Part shown: positions 8,835 through 17,322 of the stretch, one piece after another
How positions within the stretch are numbered: position 1 is the stretch's first letter
Layout: every line of letters starts with the position of its first letter
Source: Alloalcanivorax xiamenensis
Lineage (GTDB): Bacteria; Pseudomonadota; Gammaproteobacteria; Pseudomonadales; Alcanivoracaceae
Direction of reading: 5' to 3'
Length of the DNA: 64,000 bases
Assembly: GCF_009846745.1 (NCBI RefSeq)
Contig: NZ_AQPF01000004.1
Coordinates: forward strand, 124,001 to 188,000
Position numbers and translations under genes: made by a program
The notes under the pieces: generated by a model
What the model saw: only the letters and a program-made list of their open reading frames with translations
Told to the model about the DNA's origin: nothing
Database searches by the model: none

Positions 8835-9749
8835 ATGAATATCAAGAAACTGAAATGCTTTCGCGCGGTGGTCATTCATGGCTCTCTGGTGTCCGCCGCG
8901 TCGGTGATGAATCTGAGTCAGCCGGCCACCAGTCGCTTGATCTCCACCCTGGAAGACGAACTCAAGCTGAAGCTGTTCAAACGGGAAAAGCGCCGGCTGG
9001 TGTTGACCCCGGAAGGCAAACAATTTTACCAGGAAGCGGAGAAAATCCTCGCCAACCTGGAGGATCTGCCGCGCATCGTGCAGGAGATCAAGGAGGGCGG
9101 ACAACGCACTTTGCGCATTGTCGCCCTGGCGCGGTTGGCCGGCAGTCTGGTATCGCCGGCCCTGGCGCGTTTCGCGCGGGAGTATCCGGAGCAACGTTTC
9201 AGTGTCGATGTGCGTGGTCACCGTGATATCGAGCAATGGGTGGCCGGTCGCCATTACGATATCGCCGTGGCGCTGACCAAGCCTTGCAATCATCCGTCGG
9301 TGATTCAGCGGCCATTCTTCGATACCGACGCCATGGTAATGGTGCCCATGGGGCATCCGCTGGAAGCCTTGCGCTCGGTGACGCCAGCGCAAATGGTCAA
9401 GCACGACATCATTGCCCTGGCGCCGGGGCTGCGGCCGCGTTTCCAGATGGAGGATATTTTCCAGAAAGCCGGCGTGGAGTTGAATTGCAAGATTGAAACC
9501 ACCTCAACGGCTCTGGCCTGTCAGATGGTCGTGGATGGATTGGGCGTCACCATTATCGACCGGCTGGCGGCACAAGCCGTGGACCCGAACCGTTTTTCCC
9601 TGCGGCCGCTGCGACCGGCCTACCGGCTGGAATTCGTGCTGTTGTTTCCCCCGGGCTTCGAGGAAACGCCGGCCACCAGCGCTCTGGTGCAATGCTTGCG
9701 TGCCCAGGTGGTGGCGTCGCTGGGGCGCCACGCCACCATGACTGGGTGA
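8835..9749 (+). CDS. LysR-family transcriptional regulator
   Basis: A 304-residue regulator. The N-terminal winged helix-turn-helix covers residues 1-60 (MNIKKLKCFRAVVIHGSLVS, then LSQPATSRLISTLEDELKLK). The effector-binding domain spans ~90-300. The ATG at 8835 is used because the domain begins there. It lies between the porin (divergent) and the ABC importer (same strand, 139 bp downstream), and a shared bipartite element sits before both neighbours. I infer that it controls porin and importer in response to the substrate or a breakdown product. Confidence 0.9.
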   Translation: MNIKKLKCFRAVVIHGSLVSAASVMNLSQPATSRLISTLEDELKLKLFKREKRRLVLTPEGKQFYQEAEKILANLEDLPRIVQEIKEGGQRTLRIVALARLAGSLVSPALARFAREYPEQRFSVDVRGHRDIEQWVAGRHYDIAVALTKPCNHPSVIQRPFFDTDAMVMVPMGHPLEALRSVTPAQMVKHDIIALAPGLRPRFQMEDIFQKAGVELNCKIETTSTALACQMVVDGLGVTIIDRLAAQAVDPNRFSLRPLRPAYRLEFVLLFPPGFEETPATSALVQCLRAQVVASLGRHATMTG

Positions 9750-9764
9750 ATCAGGTGATTTAAA

Positions 9765-9806
9765 AAGATGCATAAAACGCATCTAAATATGTCATATATT
9801 CAATTT
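9765..9806 (+). promoter_or_regulatory. Predicted LysR operator, importer-facing copy
   Basis: On the reverse strand this reads AAATTGAA, 16 nt, ATGCGTTTTATGCATCTT. It is the inverted counterpart of 8734-8775. It lies about 83 nt before the substrate-binding-protein start codon, a usual position for a LysR activation site. Confidence 0.65.
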
Positions 9807-9888
9807 TAAGATGTATTGCCTCCGACTAGACTGAAGCCAGTTCCTGATCTTCTGATCCGGTATTCGAATAACGATAACGGGAGGAGCA

Positions 9889-11421
9889 ATGACGATTCGC
9901 TACCCGATCCGGGTGCGCGCTTTTCTGGTCGGCATGATGGTGAGCTTGCTGCCGTTGAATGCTGGCGCGGGGCCAAGCGACGATACCCTGGTGGTGGCCT
10001 TCTCCAAGGCGCTGACCACGGTGGATCGCCTTTACTCGATCCAGAGGGAAGGGCTGATACTGTCCCGACTCACCGACGATGGTTTGTTCTTTGTCGATCC
10101 CGAGACGCTTGAATTCGAGCCCCTGGCCGCGGCGTCCTATCAATGGGTAAGTGACACCCGTCTGGATATCACTCTGCGCGACAATATCCACTTCCACGAT
10201 GGCAGCCGTCTGACCGCGGAGGATGTGGTCTACACCTTCCGCTGGGTGCTGAGCAAGGATTCCGATACCAGCCGTGGCGCGGTGATCCGTGGCTGGCTCG
10301 ACAGTGTCGAGAAGCTTGGCCCGCTGCGGGTGCGCTTCAATCTGAAGATGCCGTACCCGATGGCGCTGCGTGATATGGCGATCAGTATTCCGTTGCGCAA
10401 GAGCGGAACCTATGACGATGCGCGTGGCGGTGATCAGCCGCTCAATGGTATCGGCCCCTATCGCGTCAAGCAGTTCGATGTCGGGCGCAGGATCGTACTG
10501 GAGCGCTTCGAGGACTATTACACGGACAGCCCCAAGGCCGGCGCGCGAATCAAGAACATGGTGTTCCGGGTGATCCCGGACGAGGGCACCCAGCAGGCGG
10601 AGCTGCTCAGTGGCGGTATCGATTTGATGATGGACGTGCCGCCGGACGTGGCCGACAACATCAGTGCCCTGCCGGGTGTCGAACGGCTGCGGGGCAACGA
10701 TATCCGCATCGGGTATCTGACCCTGGACGCGGCCGGCTATTCCAATCCTGATTCGCCGATGACCCGGTTGAAAGTACGGCAGGCGATCAACCACGCCATC
10801 AATCGCGAGGCGATTGCCCGTTATCTGGTACGTGGCAGTGCCCGGGCGATTCCTTATGCCTGTCATCCTCGCCAGTTTGGTTGCCAGGCGGACGGGCCAC
10901 GTTACTCCTATGATCCGGAGAAAGCCCGGCGGCTGTTGGCGGAAGCGGGTTATCCACGGGGCTTTTCCTTCAAGTTGTGGGCCTACCGGGAAAAGATTAT
11001 CGCCGAGGCCATCGTCAGTGATCTGAAGGCCGTGGGGCTGGACGTGGATCTGCGTTACGTGAAGCTGAATGTCTTCTCCAAGATGCGTAACGATCAACGT
11101 ATGGAGGCGTTCTTCGCGTCTTACGGCAGCGGCGGCACGCCGGATGCGTCCGCGTCCACCGGCGTACATTTCGCCGCCAACTCCAATCGTAACTATTCGG
11201 GTGACCAGGCGCTGGCGGATACGGTGCTGGCGGCGGAACACACCATCGATCCGGATCAGCGCCGCCGCTTGTATCGCAAGGCGCTCAATCGTATCGCCGC
11301 TCAGGCTTACTGGGTGCCTCTGTTCTCCTATAGCCAGAATTATCTGCTTACGCCGGCGTTGTCGTTGCCGGTACCCGAGGACGGCGTTCCGCGGCTATGG
11401 CAAGCCGCCTGGAGGCAGTGA
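9889..11421 (+). CDS. ABC importer periplasmic substrate-binding protein (SBP_bac_5 / peptide class)
   Basis: A 510-residue periplasmic protein with a signal peptide (RAFLVGMMVSLLPLNAGAG). Family 5 features are present: LRDNIHFHDGSRLTAEDVVY, NGIGPYRVKQFD, LKVRQAINHAINREAI and YDPEKARRLLAEAGYPRGF. This class binds di- and oligopeptides, but also opines, nickel chelates and other amide-containing molecules, so the ligand cannot be read off. GGGAGGAGC precedes the ATG. It heads an operon of transporter, hydrolases and lyase. Confidence 0.9.
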   Translation: MTIRYPIRVRAFLVGMMVSLLPLNAGAGPSDDTLVVAFSKALTTVDRLYSIQREGLILSRLTDDGLFFVDPETLEFEPLAAASYQWVSDTRLDITLRDNIHFHDGSRLTAEDVVYTFRWVLSKDSDTSRGAVIRGWLDSVEKLGPLRVRFNLKMPYPMALRDMAISIPLRKSGTYDDARGGDQPLNGIGPYRVKQFDVGRRIVLERFEDYYTDSPKAGARIKNMVFRVIPDEGTQQAELLSGGIDLMMDVPPDVADNISALPGVERLRGNDIRIGYLTLDAAGYSNPDSPMTRLKVRQAINHAINREAIARYLVRGSARAIPYACHPRQFGCQADGPRYSYDPEKARRLLAEAGYPRGFSFKLWAYREKIIAEAIVSDLKAVGLDVDLRYVKLNVFSKMRNDQRMEAFFASYGSGGTPDASASTGVHFAANSNRNYSGDQALADTVLAAEHTIDPDQRRRLYRKALNRIAAQAYWVPLFSYSQNYLLTPALSLPVPEDGVPRLWQAAWRQ

Positions 11422-11423
11422 TC

Positions 11424-12341
11424 ATGATCAGCTATGTCCTGCGCAGAACCCTGATGGCGTTGTTGGTGGCGTTGACCGTATCGTTCGGCACTTTCGGGTT
11501 GTTCTACTTCGCCACCGATCCGGCGCAGACCATCGCCGGTGAGGACGCGCCCCAGGAGATGGTGGACGCGATTCGTGAGCAGTATGGTTTCGACCGACCG
11601 GTCTCGGCCCAGTACGTGGATTGGCTGGGCAGTGTGCTGCAAGGTGACTTCGGCCAGAGCTACTTCTGGAAACAGCCGGTGGTGGAGCTGATCCAGGAAC
11701 ATGCCAAGGTCACCATCATGTTGGCGTTGTCGGCGCTGTTGATTACGGTGGTGATCGCTTTGCCCCTGGGAATCAGCGCCGCGCTCAGACCAAACAGCTG
11801 GGTTGATCGCTTTGCCTTGTCGACGGCGGTATCGGCCCAGGCGATTCCCAACTTCTGGTTGGGGCTGATGCTGATCATCCTGTTCGCGGTGACCTTTCCA
11901 ATCTTTCCGGTATCTGGCGACTCGAGCTGGCGAAACTATGTTTTGCCCGCCTTTGTGTTGGGCGCCAGTTCGGTGCCCGCGGTGATGCGGTTGACCCGTA
12001 CCGGTTTGCTCGACGTGATGGGCTCGGACTATATCCGCACCGCCCGCGCCAAAGGGTTTACCGGCTATCGGTTGATTCTGCGACAGGCGCTGCGTAACGC
12101 TCTTTTGCCCATCGTCAGCGTGCTTGCCGTGCAACTGGGGCACAAACTGGGCGGTTCCATCGTCACCGAATCGGTATTCAGCATGAACGGGCTGGGTCGG
12201 CTGGCGGTGGAGTCCATCTTCAATTCCGATATACCCACCGTGCAGTCCTTGATCCTGTTGTTTGTACTGACCTTCGTGTTGCTCACGCTGGCGGCGGACC
12301 TGATCAACGCCTGGCTCGATCCCCGGATCAGGATGGGATGA
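11424..12341 (+). CDS. ABC importer permease, DppB/OppB type
   Basis: A 305-residue inner-membrane permease with a TM helix at the N-terminus (RRTLMALLVALTVSFGTFGL) and five further segments. The coupling segment around DYIRTARAKGFTGYRLILRQ contains the EAA-type loop that contacts the ATPase. The ATG at 11424 is 2 nt after the binding-protein stop, preceded by GGAGGCAG. Its stop overlaps the next permease start by 4 nt. Confidence 0.92.
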   Translation: MISYVLRRTLMALLVALTVSFGTFGLFYFATDPAQTIAGEDAPQEMVDAIREQYGFDRPVSAQYVDWLGSVLQGDFGQSYFWKQPVVELIQEHAKVTIMLALSALLITVVIALPLGISAALRPNSWVDRFALSTAVSAQAIPNFWLGLMLIILFAVTFPIFPVSGDSSWRNYVLPAFVLGASSVPAVMRLTRTGLLDVMGSDYIRTARAKGFTGYRLILRQALRNALLPIVSVLAVQLGHKLGGSIVTESVFSMNGLGRLAVESIFNSDIPTVQSLILLFVLTFVLLTLAADLINAWLDPRIRMG

Positions 12342-13273
12342 ATATGACAACAACGAAATCCTTGGATGGCAACGAACTGGCGCTTGAAGTGGAAGGCGAG
12401 CGGACGCACCTCGGGCTGACGCCGGGGCAGGTGGCGATTCGGCGCGCACGCCGGCATACCGGATTACTGGTGGGCTTCGGCATTCTGTTGATGATGGCGT
12501 TGTTCGCCGTACTGGCGCCCTGGCTGGCGCCCCACGACCCCTATCTGCAGAACCTGCCCCTGCGTTTGTTGCCCCCCGCCTGGGTCGATGGCGGGCAATG
12601 GAGCCATTTGTTCGGCACCGACCACCTGGGACGGGATTACCTGAGCCGCATTATATATGGCGCGCGTATATCCATGATGATCGGCATCGGCGCCGCCACC
12701 ATCGGCGCGATCATCGGTGTCACTCTGGGCGTGATCGCCGGTTACCTGGGGGGCTGGGTGGATCAGGCGGTGAACTTTCTGGTGACCTGCCAATTGGCGG
12801 TGCCCAGCCTGCTGCTGATCATGGCGCTGGTGTTCGTGATCGGCCAGTCGGTCACGGTGGTGATCTTCGTGATCGGTGCGACCCACTGGGTGTTCTATCT
12901 GGTGGTGACGCGCTCTGCCACATTGCGTATCCGCGAGCTGGATTTCGTGGCCGCGGCCAGTGCCATGGGGTGTAGTCGGCTGCAAATCGCGGTGAAGGAA
13001 ATCCTGCCTAACCTGGTGAACCAGATCCTGGTGATCTTCACCCTGGAGGTGGCGGTGGCGATTCTCAACGAGGCGACGCTGTCGTTTCTCGGACTGGGCG
13101 TGCCGTCCCCAACCCCGTCCTGGGGCCTGATGATCGCCGAGGGCAAGACCGCCATGTTCTTCCAACCCTGGCTGGTGATTCTGCCCGGCATCGCTCTGTT
13201 CGTGCTGGTGATTGCCATCAACCTGCTCGGTGACGGTGTTCGCGATGTCACCGTGACCAACCGGAGAAGCTGA
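12338..13273 (+). CDS. ABC importer permease, DppC/OppC type
   Basis: A 311-residue partner permease. It begins with a ~35-residue polar tail, then a TM helix (GFGILLMMALFAVLAPWLAP), the OppC_N motif around FGTDHLGRDYLSRIIYGARI, and the BPD_transp_1 core with EAA loop (DFVAAASAMGCSRLQIAVKE). The ATG overlaps the stop of the DppB-like gene (ATGA). A second ATG 6 nt downstream is possible. Confidence 0.92.
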   Translation: MNMTTTKSLDGNELALEVEGERTHLGLTPGQVAIRRARRHTGLLVGFGILLMMALFAVLAPWLAPHDPYLQNLPLRLLPPAWVDGGQWSHLFGTDHLGRDYLSRIIYGARISMMIGIGAATIGAIIGVTLGVIAGYLGGWVDQAVNFLVTCQLAVPSLLLIMALVFVIGQSVTVVIFVIGATHWVFYLVVTRSATLRIRELDFVAAASAMGCSRLQIAVKEILPNLVNQILVIFTLEVAVAILNEATLSFLGLGVPSPTPSWGLMIAEGKTAMFFQPWLVILPGIALFVLVIAINLLGDGVRDVTVTNRRS

Positions 13274-13274
13274 C

Positions 13275-15356
13275 ATGAGCACGGAATCCTTATTGGAGAT
13301 TCGCGATCTGTCCGTGGCGATTCCCACTGAAACCAGCACGCTCCGGGCGGTAAGGGGAGTGGATCTGGAGCTGCGCCGTGGCGAAACCCTCGGCATTGTC
13401 GGCGAGTCCGGTTCCGGTAAATCGATGACGGCGTTGGCGTTGATGAATCTGCTGCCGCCGGCGGCGAGACGCTCGGCGGCGTGCGTTAATTTCGCCGGTG
13501 CCGATCTGAGCGCCGTCAGTGAAAAGGAGCTGGCCGGCCAAGTACGCGGACGTAAAATCGGCATGATCTTCCAGGAACCGATGACCAGCCTCAATCCGGT
13601 CTACTCCATCGGTCGCCAGCTTACCGAGACGATGACTCTGCACGGTGACGTGTCCGTTGCGCAGGCGCGGCGGCGCGCGATTGAGCTGCTGGAAAAAGTG
13701 GGGCTGCCGGATCCGGGCAGCCGTCTCAAGCAGTACCCCCACGAACTGTCCGGAGGTCAGCGTCAGCGTGTGATGATCGCCATGGCGCTGATGAACGAGC
13801 CGGAACTGCTGATCGCCGATGAGCCGACCACGGCGCTGGATGTGACCATCCAGGCGCAGATTCTTCATCTGCTTCATGGGCTGCAAACCGAGCTGGGCAT
13901 GTCGATGATCCTGATCACCCACGATCTGGGTGTGGTGTCCCGGGCCGCTGATCGCATCGCTGTCATGTACGCTGGTGACATCGTCGAAACCGGCACCACC
14001 GGGCAGGTACTCGAGGATCCTCGCCATCCGTATACCCGGGGGCTGCTGGAATGCGTGCCGGGTTACCGTGAAGCGTCGGCGCGCCGGCTTGGATCGATTC
14101 CCGGGGTGGTGCCGTCCATGACCGGTGAGATTCGCGGCTGTGCCTTTGCCGCGCGTTGCTCTCGCGCGGTGGAAACGTGCTTCACCGAGTCGCCCCCCGT
14201 TCGGGCCCTGGGGTCGGCACGTACCTATGTGTGTCACGATCCGGAGGAAACCCCGGGCCGTTTGTCGCCGGCTGAGCCCCCCGTGGCGCGGGCGGCGGCC
14301 ACCAGGCAGGATCAGGACTGTGTGCTCAAAGTGGAGGGCGTCAGCCGCTCCTTCTCGGTACGCCGGGGGATGTTCGGCAAACGCAAGTCGCTGAAGGCTC
14401 TGGATAACGTCAGCCTGGAGATTCGCAAGGGCGAGGTGCTGGCATTGGTGGGCGAATCCGGCTGCGGAAAAAGCACCCTGACTCGCACCATCCTGGGTTT
14501 GGATATACCGGACAGCGGCAGCGTGACCCTGGCCGGGAGGCCCGTTGGCGAGCTGCCGCCACGGCAGCGGGCGCGCATGATCCAACCGATTTTTCAGGAT
14601 CCCTATTCATCATTGAACCCCCGCAAGACGATTGGTGACATCATCGGCCGGCCATTGCAGGTGAACCAGGTGGGCGCGAGGGGGGAGCAACAAGCCCGGG
14701 TGCGGCGCATGATGGAATTAGTGGGCCTGCCGACGCGGGTGTTCAACAGTTTTCCGGATCAGTTGTCCGGCGGCCAGCGCCAGCGCGTGGCCATTGCCAG
14801 GGCATTGATCCTGGATCCGGAGATTGTGATTTGCGATGAGCCCACCTCGGCGCTGGATGTATCGGTACAGGCTCAGATTCTCAATTTGCTGTTGGATCTG
14901 CGCGATGAACTGGACCTGACCTATCTGTTCGTGACCCACGATCTTTCCGTGGTTGGCCACCTGGCCGATCGGGTGGCGGTGATGTACCTGGGCGAAATCG
15001 CCGAATGCGGTGATCGCGACCAGGTGCTGGCCCACCCCAAACACCCCTATACCCGGGCGCTGTTGGACTCAGCCCTGACCATCGCGCCGGAGTTGGACGT
15101 CCCCGAACCACATCTGACCGGTGATTTCCCAAACCCGATGAATCGACCGGGCGGATGCCCATTCCATCCACGGTGCCCGCTCGCCGATGCGCGGTGCCGG
15201 AGCCGTGTGCCGGAACGGGAGCGGAGCACTGACGGCACCCTGGTGAAATGCTGGAAAGCGGGCGATGCCGGCGGCGTTTTCTCCCAGCTCGCCAAGGGGC
15301 AGGCCCTCGACGCTGTCCCGACCCCCGAAAATAATAAGGAGGAATCCGCGCCATGA
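13275..15356 (+). CDS. ABC importer fused double ATPase (DppD-DppF-like)
   Basis: A 693-residue protein with two complete ATPase halves. Half 1 (~1-320) has Walker A GESGSGKS, signature LSGGQRQRV and Walker B LLIADEPTTALD, followed by an oligopeptide-transporter C-terminal extension with clustered cysteines. Half 2 (~340-660) has GESGCGKST, LSGGQRQRV and IVICDEPTSALD, and a second Cys-containing tail (GGCPFHPRCPLADARC). Those tails bind Fe-S in some Dpp ATPases. Separate dppD and dppF genes are more usual; the fusion fixes the 1:1 ratio. It begins 1 nt after the permease stop and overlaps the next gene by 4 nt. Confidence 0.93.
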   Translation: MSTESLLEIRDLSVAIPTETSTLRAVRGVDLELRRGETLGIVGESGSGKSMTALALMNLLPPAARRSAACVNFAGADLSAVSEKELAGQVRGRKIGMIFQEPMTSLNPVYSIGRQLTETMTLHGDVSVAQARRRAIELLEKVGLPDPGSRLKQYPHELSGGQRQRVMIAMALMNEPELLIADEPTTALDVTIQAQILHLLHGLQTELGMSMILITHDLGVVSRAADRIAVMYAGDIVETGTTGQVLEDPRHPYTRGLLECVPGYREASARRLGSIPGVVPSMTGEIRGCAFAARCSRAVETCFTESPPVRALGSARTYVCHDPEETPGRLSPAEPPVARAAATRQDQDCVLKVEGVSRSFSVRRGMFGKRKSLKALDNVSLEIRKGEVLALVGESGCGKSTLTRTILGLDIPDSGSVTLAGRPVGELPPRQRARMIQPIFQDPYSSLNPRKTIGDIIGRPLQVNQVGARGEQQARVRRMMELVGLPTRVFNSFPDQLSGGQRQRVAIARALILDPEIVICDEPTSALDVSVQAQILNLLLDLRDELDLTYLFVTHDLSVVGHLADRVAVMYLGEIAECGDRDQVLAHPKHPYTRALLDSALTIAPELDVPEPHLTGDFPNPMNRPGGCPFHPRCPLADARCRSRVPERERSTDGTLVKCWKAGDAGGVFSQLAKGQALDAVPTPENNKEESAP

Positions 15357-16453
15357 AGAAACGGCTGACATTGCCCCTCGCATTCATCTTGCCACTCGCG
15401 GCCTGCCAGTCGACGCCGCCGGCACCGATGGACTATACGGAGAATACCGAACAGGAGAGCGTGCAGCCGGAAACGTTCGAGCGCTACGGCTCCATCGTGG
15501 TGCCGGCGGGCACGGCGGAAAAACCGGTCAACATGCGGCTCTGGTATGCGCGGCCGGATCGCGTCACGGCGGAGACACCGGTGGTGCTGGTGATGCACGG
15601 CGGCCGTCGTGACGCGGACAATTATCGGGATTTCTGGGGGCCTTACGCGAGCAAGTACAACGTGCTGGTGGTGGCACCGGAAGTGTCGCAACAGGATTTC
15701 CCCAGTGGCTGGGGTTATCAGACCGGTAACTGGGTGTCGCCAGACTCGTCCTCGGTGGACGCCAGCAAGGGGCACCGGAACCCTCCGGAACAGTCGTCCT
15801 TCGCCGCCGTTGATCGCGCCTTCGATGGGTTGTGCGAACGATTCGGGTTGAACGCCAGCGAATACGACATTTGGGGGCACGGCAGCGGCGCCCAGTTCGT
15901 GACGAGAATGATCATGCTTTATCCCCAGGCCAGGGTGCGCACGGCGGTGGCCGCCAACTCCGGCACCTATACCTTTCCGGATTGGAGTCTGCCGCTGCGT
16001 TACGGGCTTAAGAATACCGGTATTGAGCCGGAGGATCTGGAAGCAGCCTACGCCCATCACCTCGTCATTATGCTTGGCACCGCCGATAACGATACCTCGC
16101 ACCGGCTGCTGAGCCAGCTCGATATTGCCCGGGCTCAGGGTGCCCATCGCCTGGCCAAGGGGAGAAACTTTTATGCCGCGAATGAGCGTCAGGCGGAAAA
16201 ACTGAGAGTGCCCTATAACTGGGAACTACGCACGGTGTACGACATCGGCCATAGCGGCCGCAAGATGTCGGGACCCGGCGCGCGCTATCTGTTGGCGGGC
16301 AAGGCGGAAGAGCCGCTGTTTCCGTTGCGGCGTGACGACGCCACCGGGCAGGACCGCGACGATGCTGGCGGGGATGGCCCGGGACGGGATGGTGCGGAAA
16401 CATCCAAGGATCTGCTGCGTGGCTCCGGTGACGGTGAGATGTCGCCTTTCTGA
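15353..16453 (+). CDS. Alpha/beta-hydrolase-type esterase, predicted lipoprotein
   Basis: A 366-residue protein with a lipoprotein signal (ILPLAACQS, acyl-Cys ~19), so it is exported and probably membrane-anchored. The fold resembles PHB-depolymerase/feruloyl-esterase-like hydrolases: VVLVMHGGRRDADNYRDFW (oxyanion region), nucleophile elbow GHGSGAQ, and a late DIGHSGRK that could supply the histidine. The last ~40 residues are acidic, Gly/Asp-rich and probably disordered. It overlaps the ATPase gene by 4 nt, so it is translationally coupled to the importer. It could cleave an ester or amide outside the cytoplasm before uptake. Confidence 0.75.
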   Translation: MKKRLTLPLAFILPLAACQSTPPAPMDYTENTEQESVQPETFERYGSIVVPAGTAEKPVNMRLWYARPDRVTAETPVVLVMHGGRRDADNYRDFWGPYASKYNVLVVAPEVSQQDFPSGWGYQTGNWVSPDSSSVDASKGHRNPPEQSSFAAVDRAFDGLCERFGLNASEYDIWGHGSGAQFVTRMIMLYPQARVRTAVAANSGTYTFPDWSLPLRYGLKNTGIEPEDLEAAYAHHLVIMLGTADNDTSHRLLSQLDIARAQGAHRLAKGRNFYAANERQAEKLRVPYNWELRTVYDIGHSGRKMSGPGARYLLAGKAEEPLFPLRRDDATGQDRDDAGGDGPGRDGAETSKDLLRGSGDGEMSPF

Positions 16454-16481
16454 ACAGGGCCGCCCCATAGCGAGAAGGATT

Positions 16482-17300
16482 ATGAGCAAGTTGGAGTACG
16501 GTGAAAGGCGGACCAGTATGCGCCTGGAGCACGGTGTTCTCAGTTTTCTGCACGCCGGCCAGGGGATCCCGGTGGTGTTATTCCATGGCCTCAACGGCAA
16601 CGCGGAAAGCTGGCGATATCAGTTGCATGACCTGGCCCACGGGATGGAAATGTGGGCCTGGGATGCCCCCGGTTATGGGGATTCCGACATCGCCGGGGAG
16701 ACCCTGGACGACCTGGCCGGTGTCGCTATCGAATTCATCAAACGGATTTCGCCGGGGCCGGTGAATTTGCTGGGGCACTCCATGGGCGGGCTGGTGGCGA
16801 TGCGTGTCGCCATGCTGGAACCCGATCGGGTGCGGCGGTTGGTGCTGTCCTGTACCCATCCGGGACACGGTCTGAGCGCCGCCGCCGCCACCGATGAACG
16901 CTACCAGCGCCGGTTACGGGAACTTCAGGAGCTGCCCGGTCCGGTCTACGGCGAGCGTCGCGCTCGCGGCATGTTACCGGCCGACACCGACCCGGCGGTG
17001 TTTCAGAAGGTGGCGCGGATCGCCGCCCGGTCCCGGCCGGAGGGCATGAGCCGGGCCGCCCTAGCGATTCAACGCGCCAGCCTGCAAGCGGAGTTGGACA
17101 GGATCCGGGCGCCATCGCTGGTGATAACCGGCGATCAGGACAGGGTGGCGCCGCTGAGCAAAGCCGAGCCTTTGCTGAACGGCATTGCCGATGTGCGCCA
17201 TCTGGCTCTGGAAGGACTTGGCCATGCGCCCTACATGGAAGATCGCCGCCGTTACAACGCGGCGCTGATCGATTTTTTGCTACGGCGTGATACCGAATAA
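16482..17300 (+). CDS. Cytoplasmic alpha/beta-fold hydrolase
   Basis: A 272-residue protein with no signal peptide and the classical alpha/beta-hydrolase layout: VVLFHGLNGNAESWRYQ (oxyanion), nucleophile GHSMGG (~residue 95), the acid in a late ITGDQDRVAP strand, and the histidine in GLGHAPYMED. It resembles 3-oxoadipate enol-lactonase and C-C hydrolase-type enzymes, but the substrate is unknown. The ATG at 16482 is 28 nt after the previous stop, with GAGAAGGA upstream. It is the second hydrolase of the importer operon and presumably acts on the imported product. Confidence 0.85.
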   Translation: MSKLEYGERRTSMRLEHGVLSFLHAGQGIPVVLFHGLNGNAESWRYQLHDLAHGMEMWAWDAPGYGDSDIAGETLDDLAGVAIEFIKRISPGPVNLLGHSMGGLVAMRVAMLEPDRVRRLVLSCTHPGHGLSAAAATDERYQRRLRELQELPGPVYGERRARGMLPADTDPAVFQKVARIAARSRPEGMSRAALAIQRASLQAELDRIRAPSLVITGDQDRVAPLSKAEPLLNGIADVRHLALEGLGHAPYMEDRRRYNAALIDFLLRRDTE

Positions 17301-17322
17301 ACCGCGATGAAGGGCTGAGAGT

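Noticed and set aside
9826..13594. Several reverse-strand frames of 370-470 codons opposite the ABC importer genes
   Set aside because: All lie antisense to well-supported transporter genes and have no recognisable motif.
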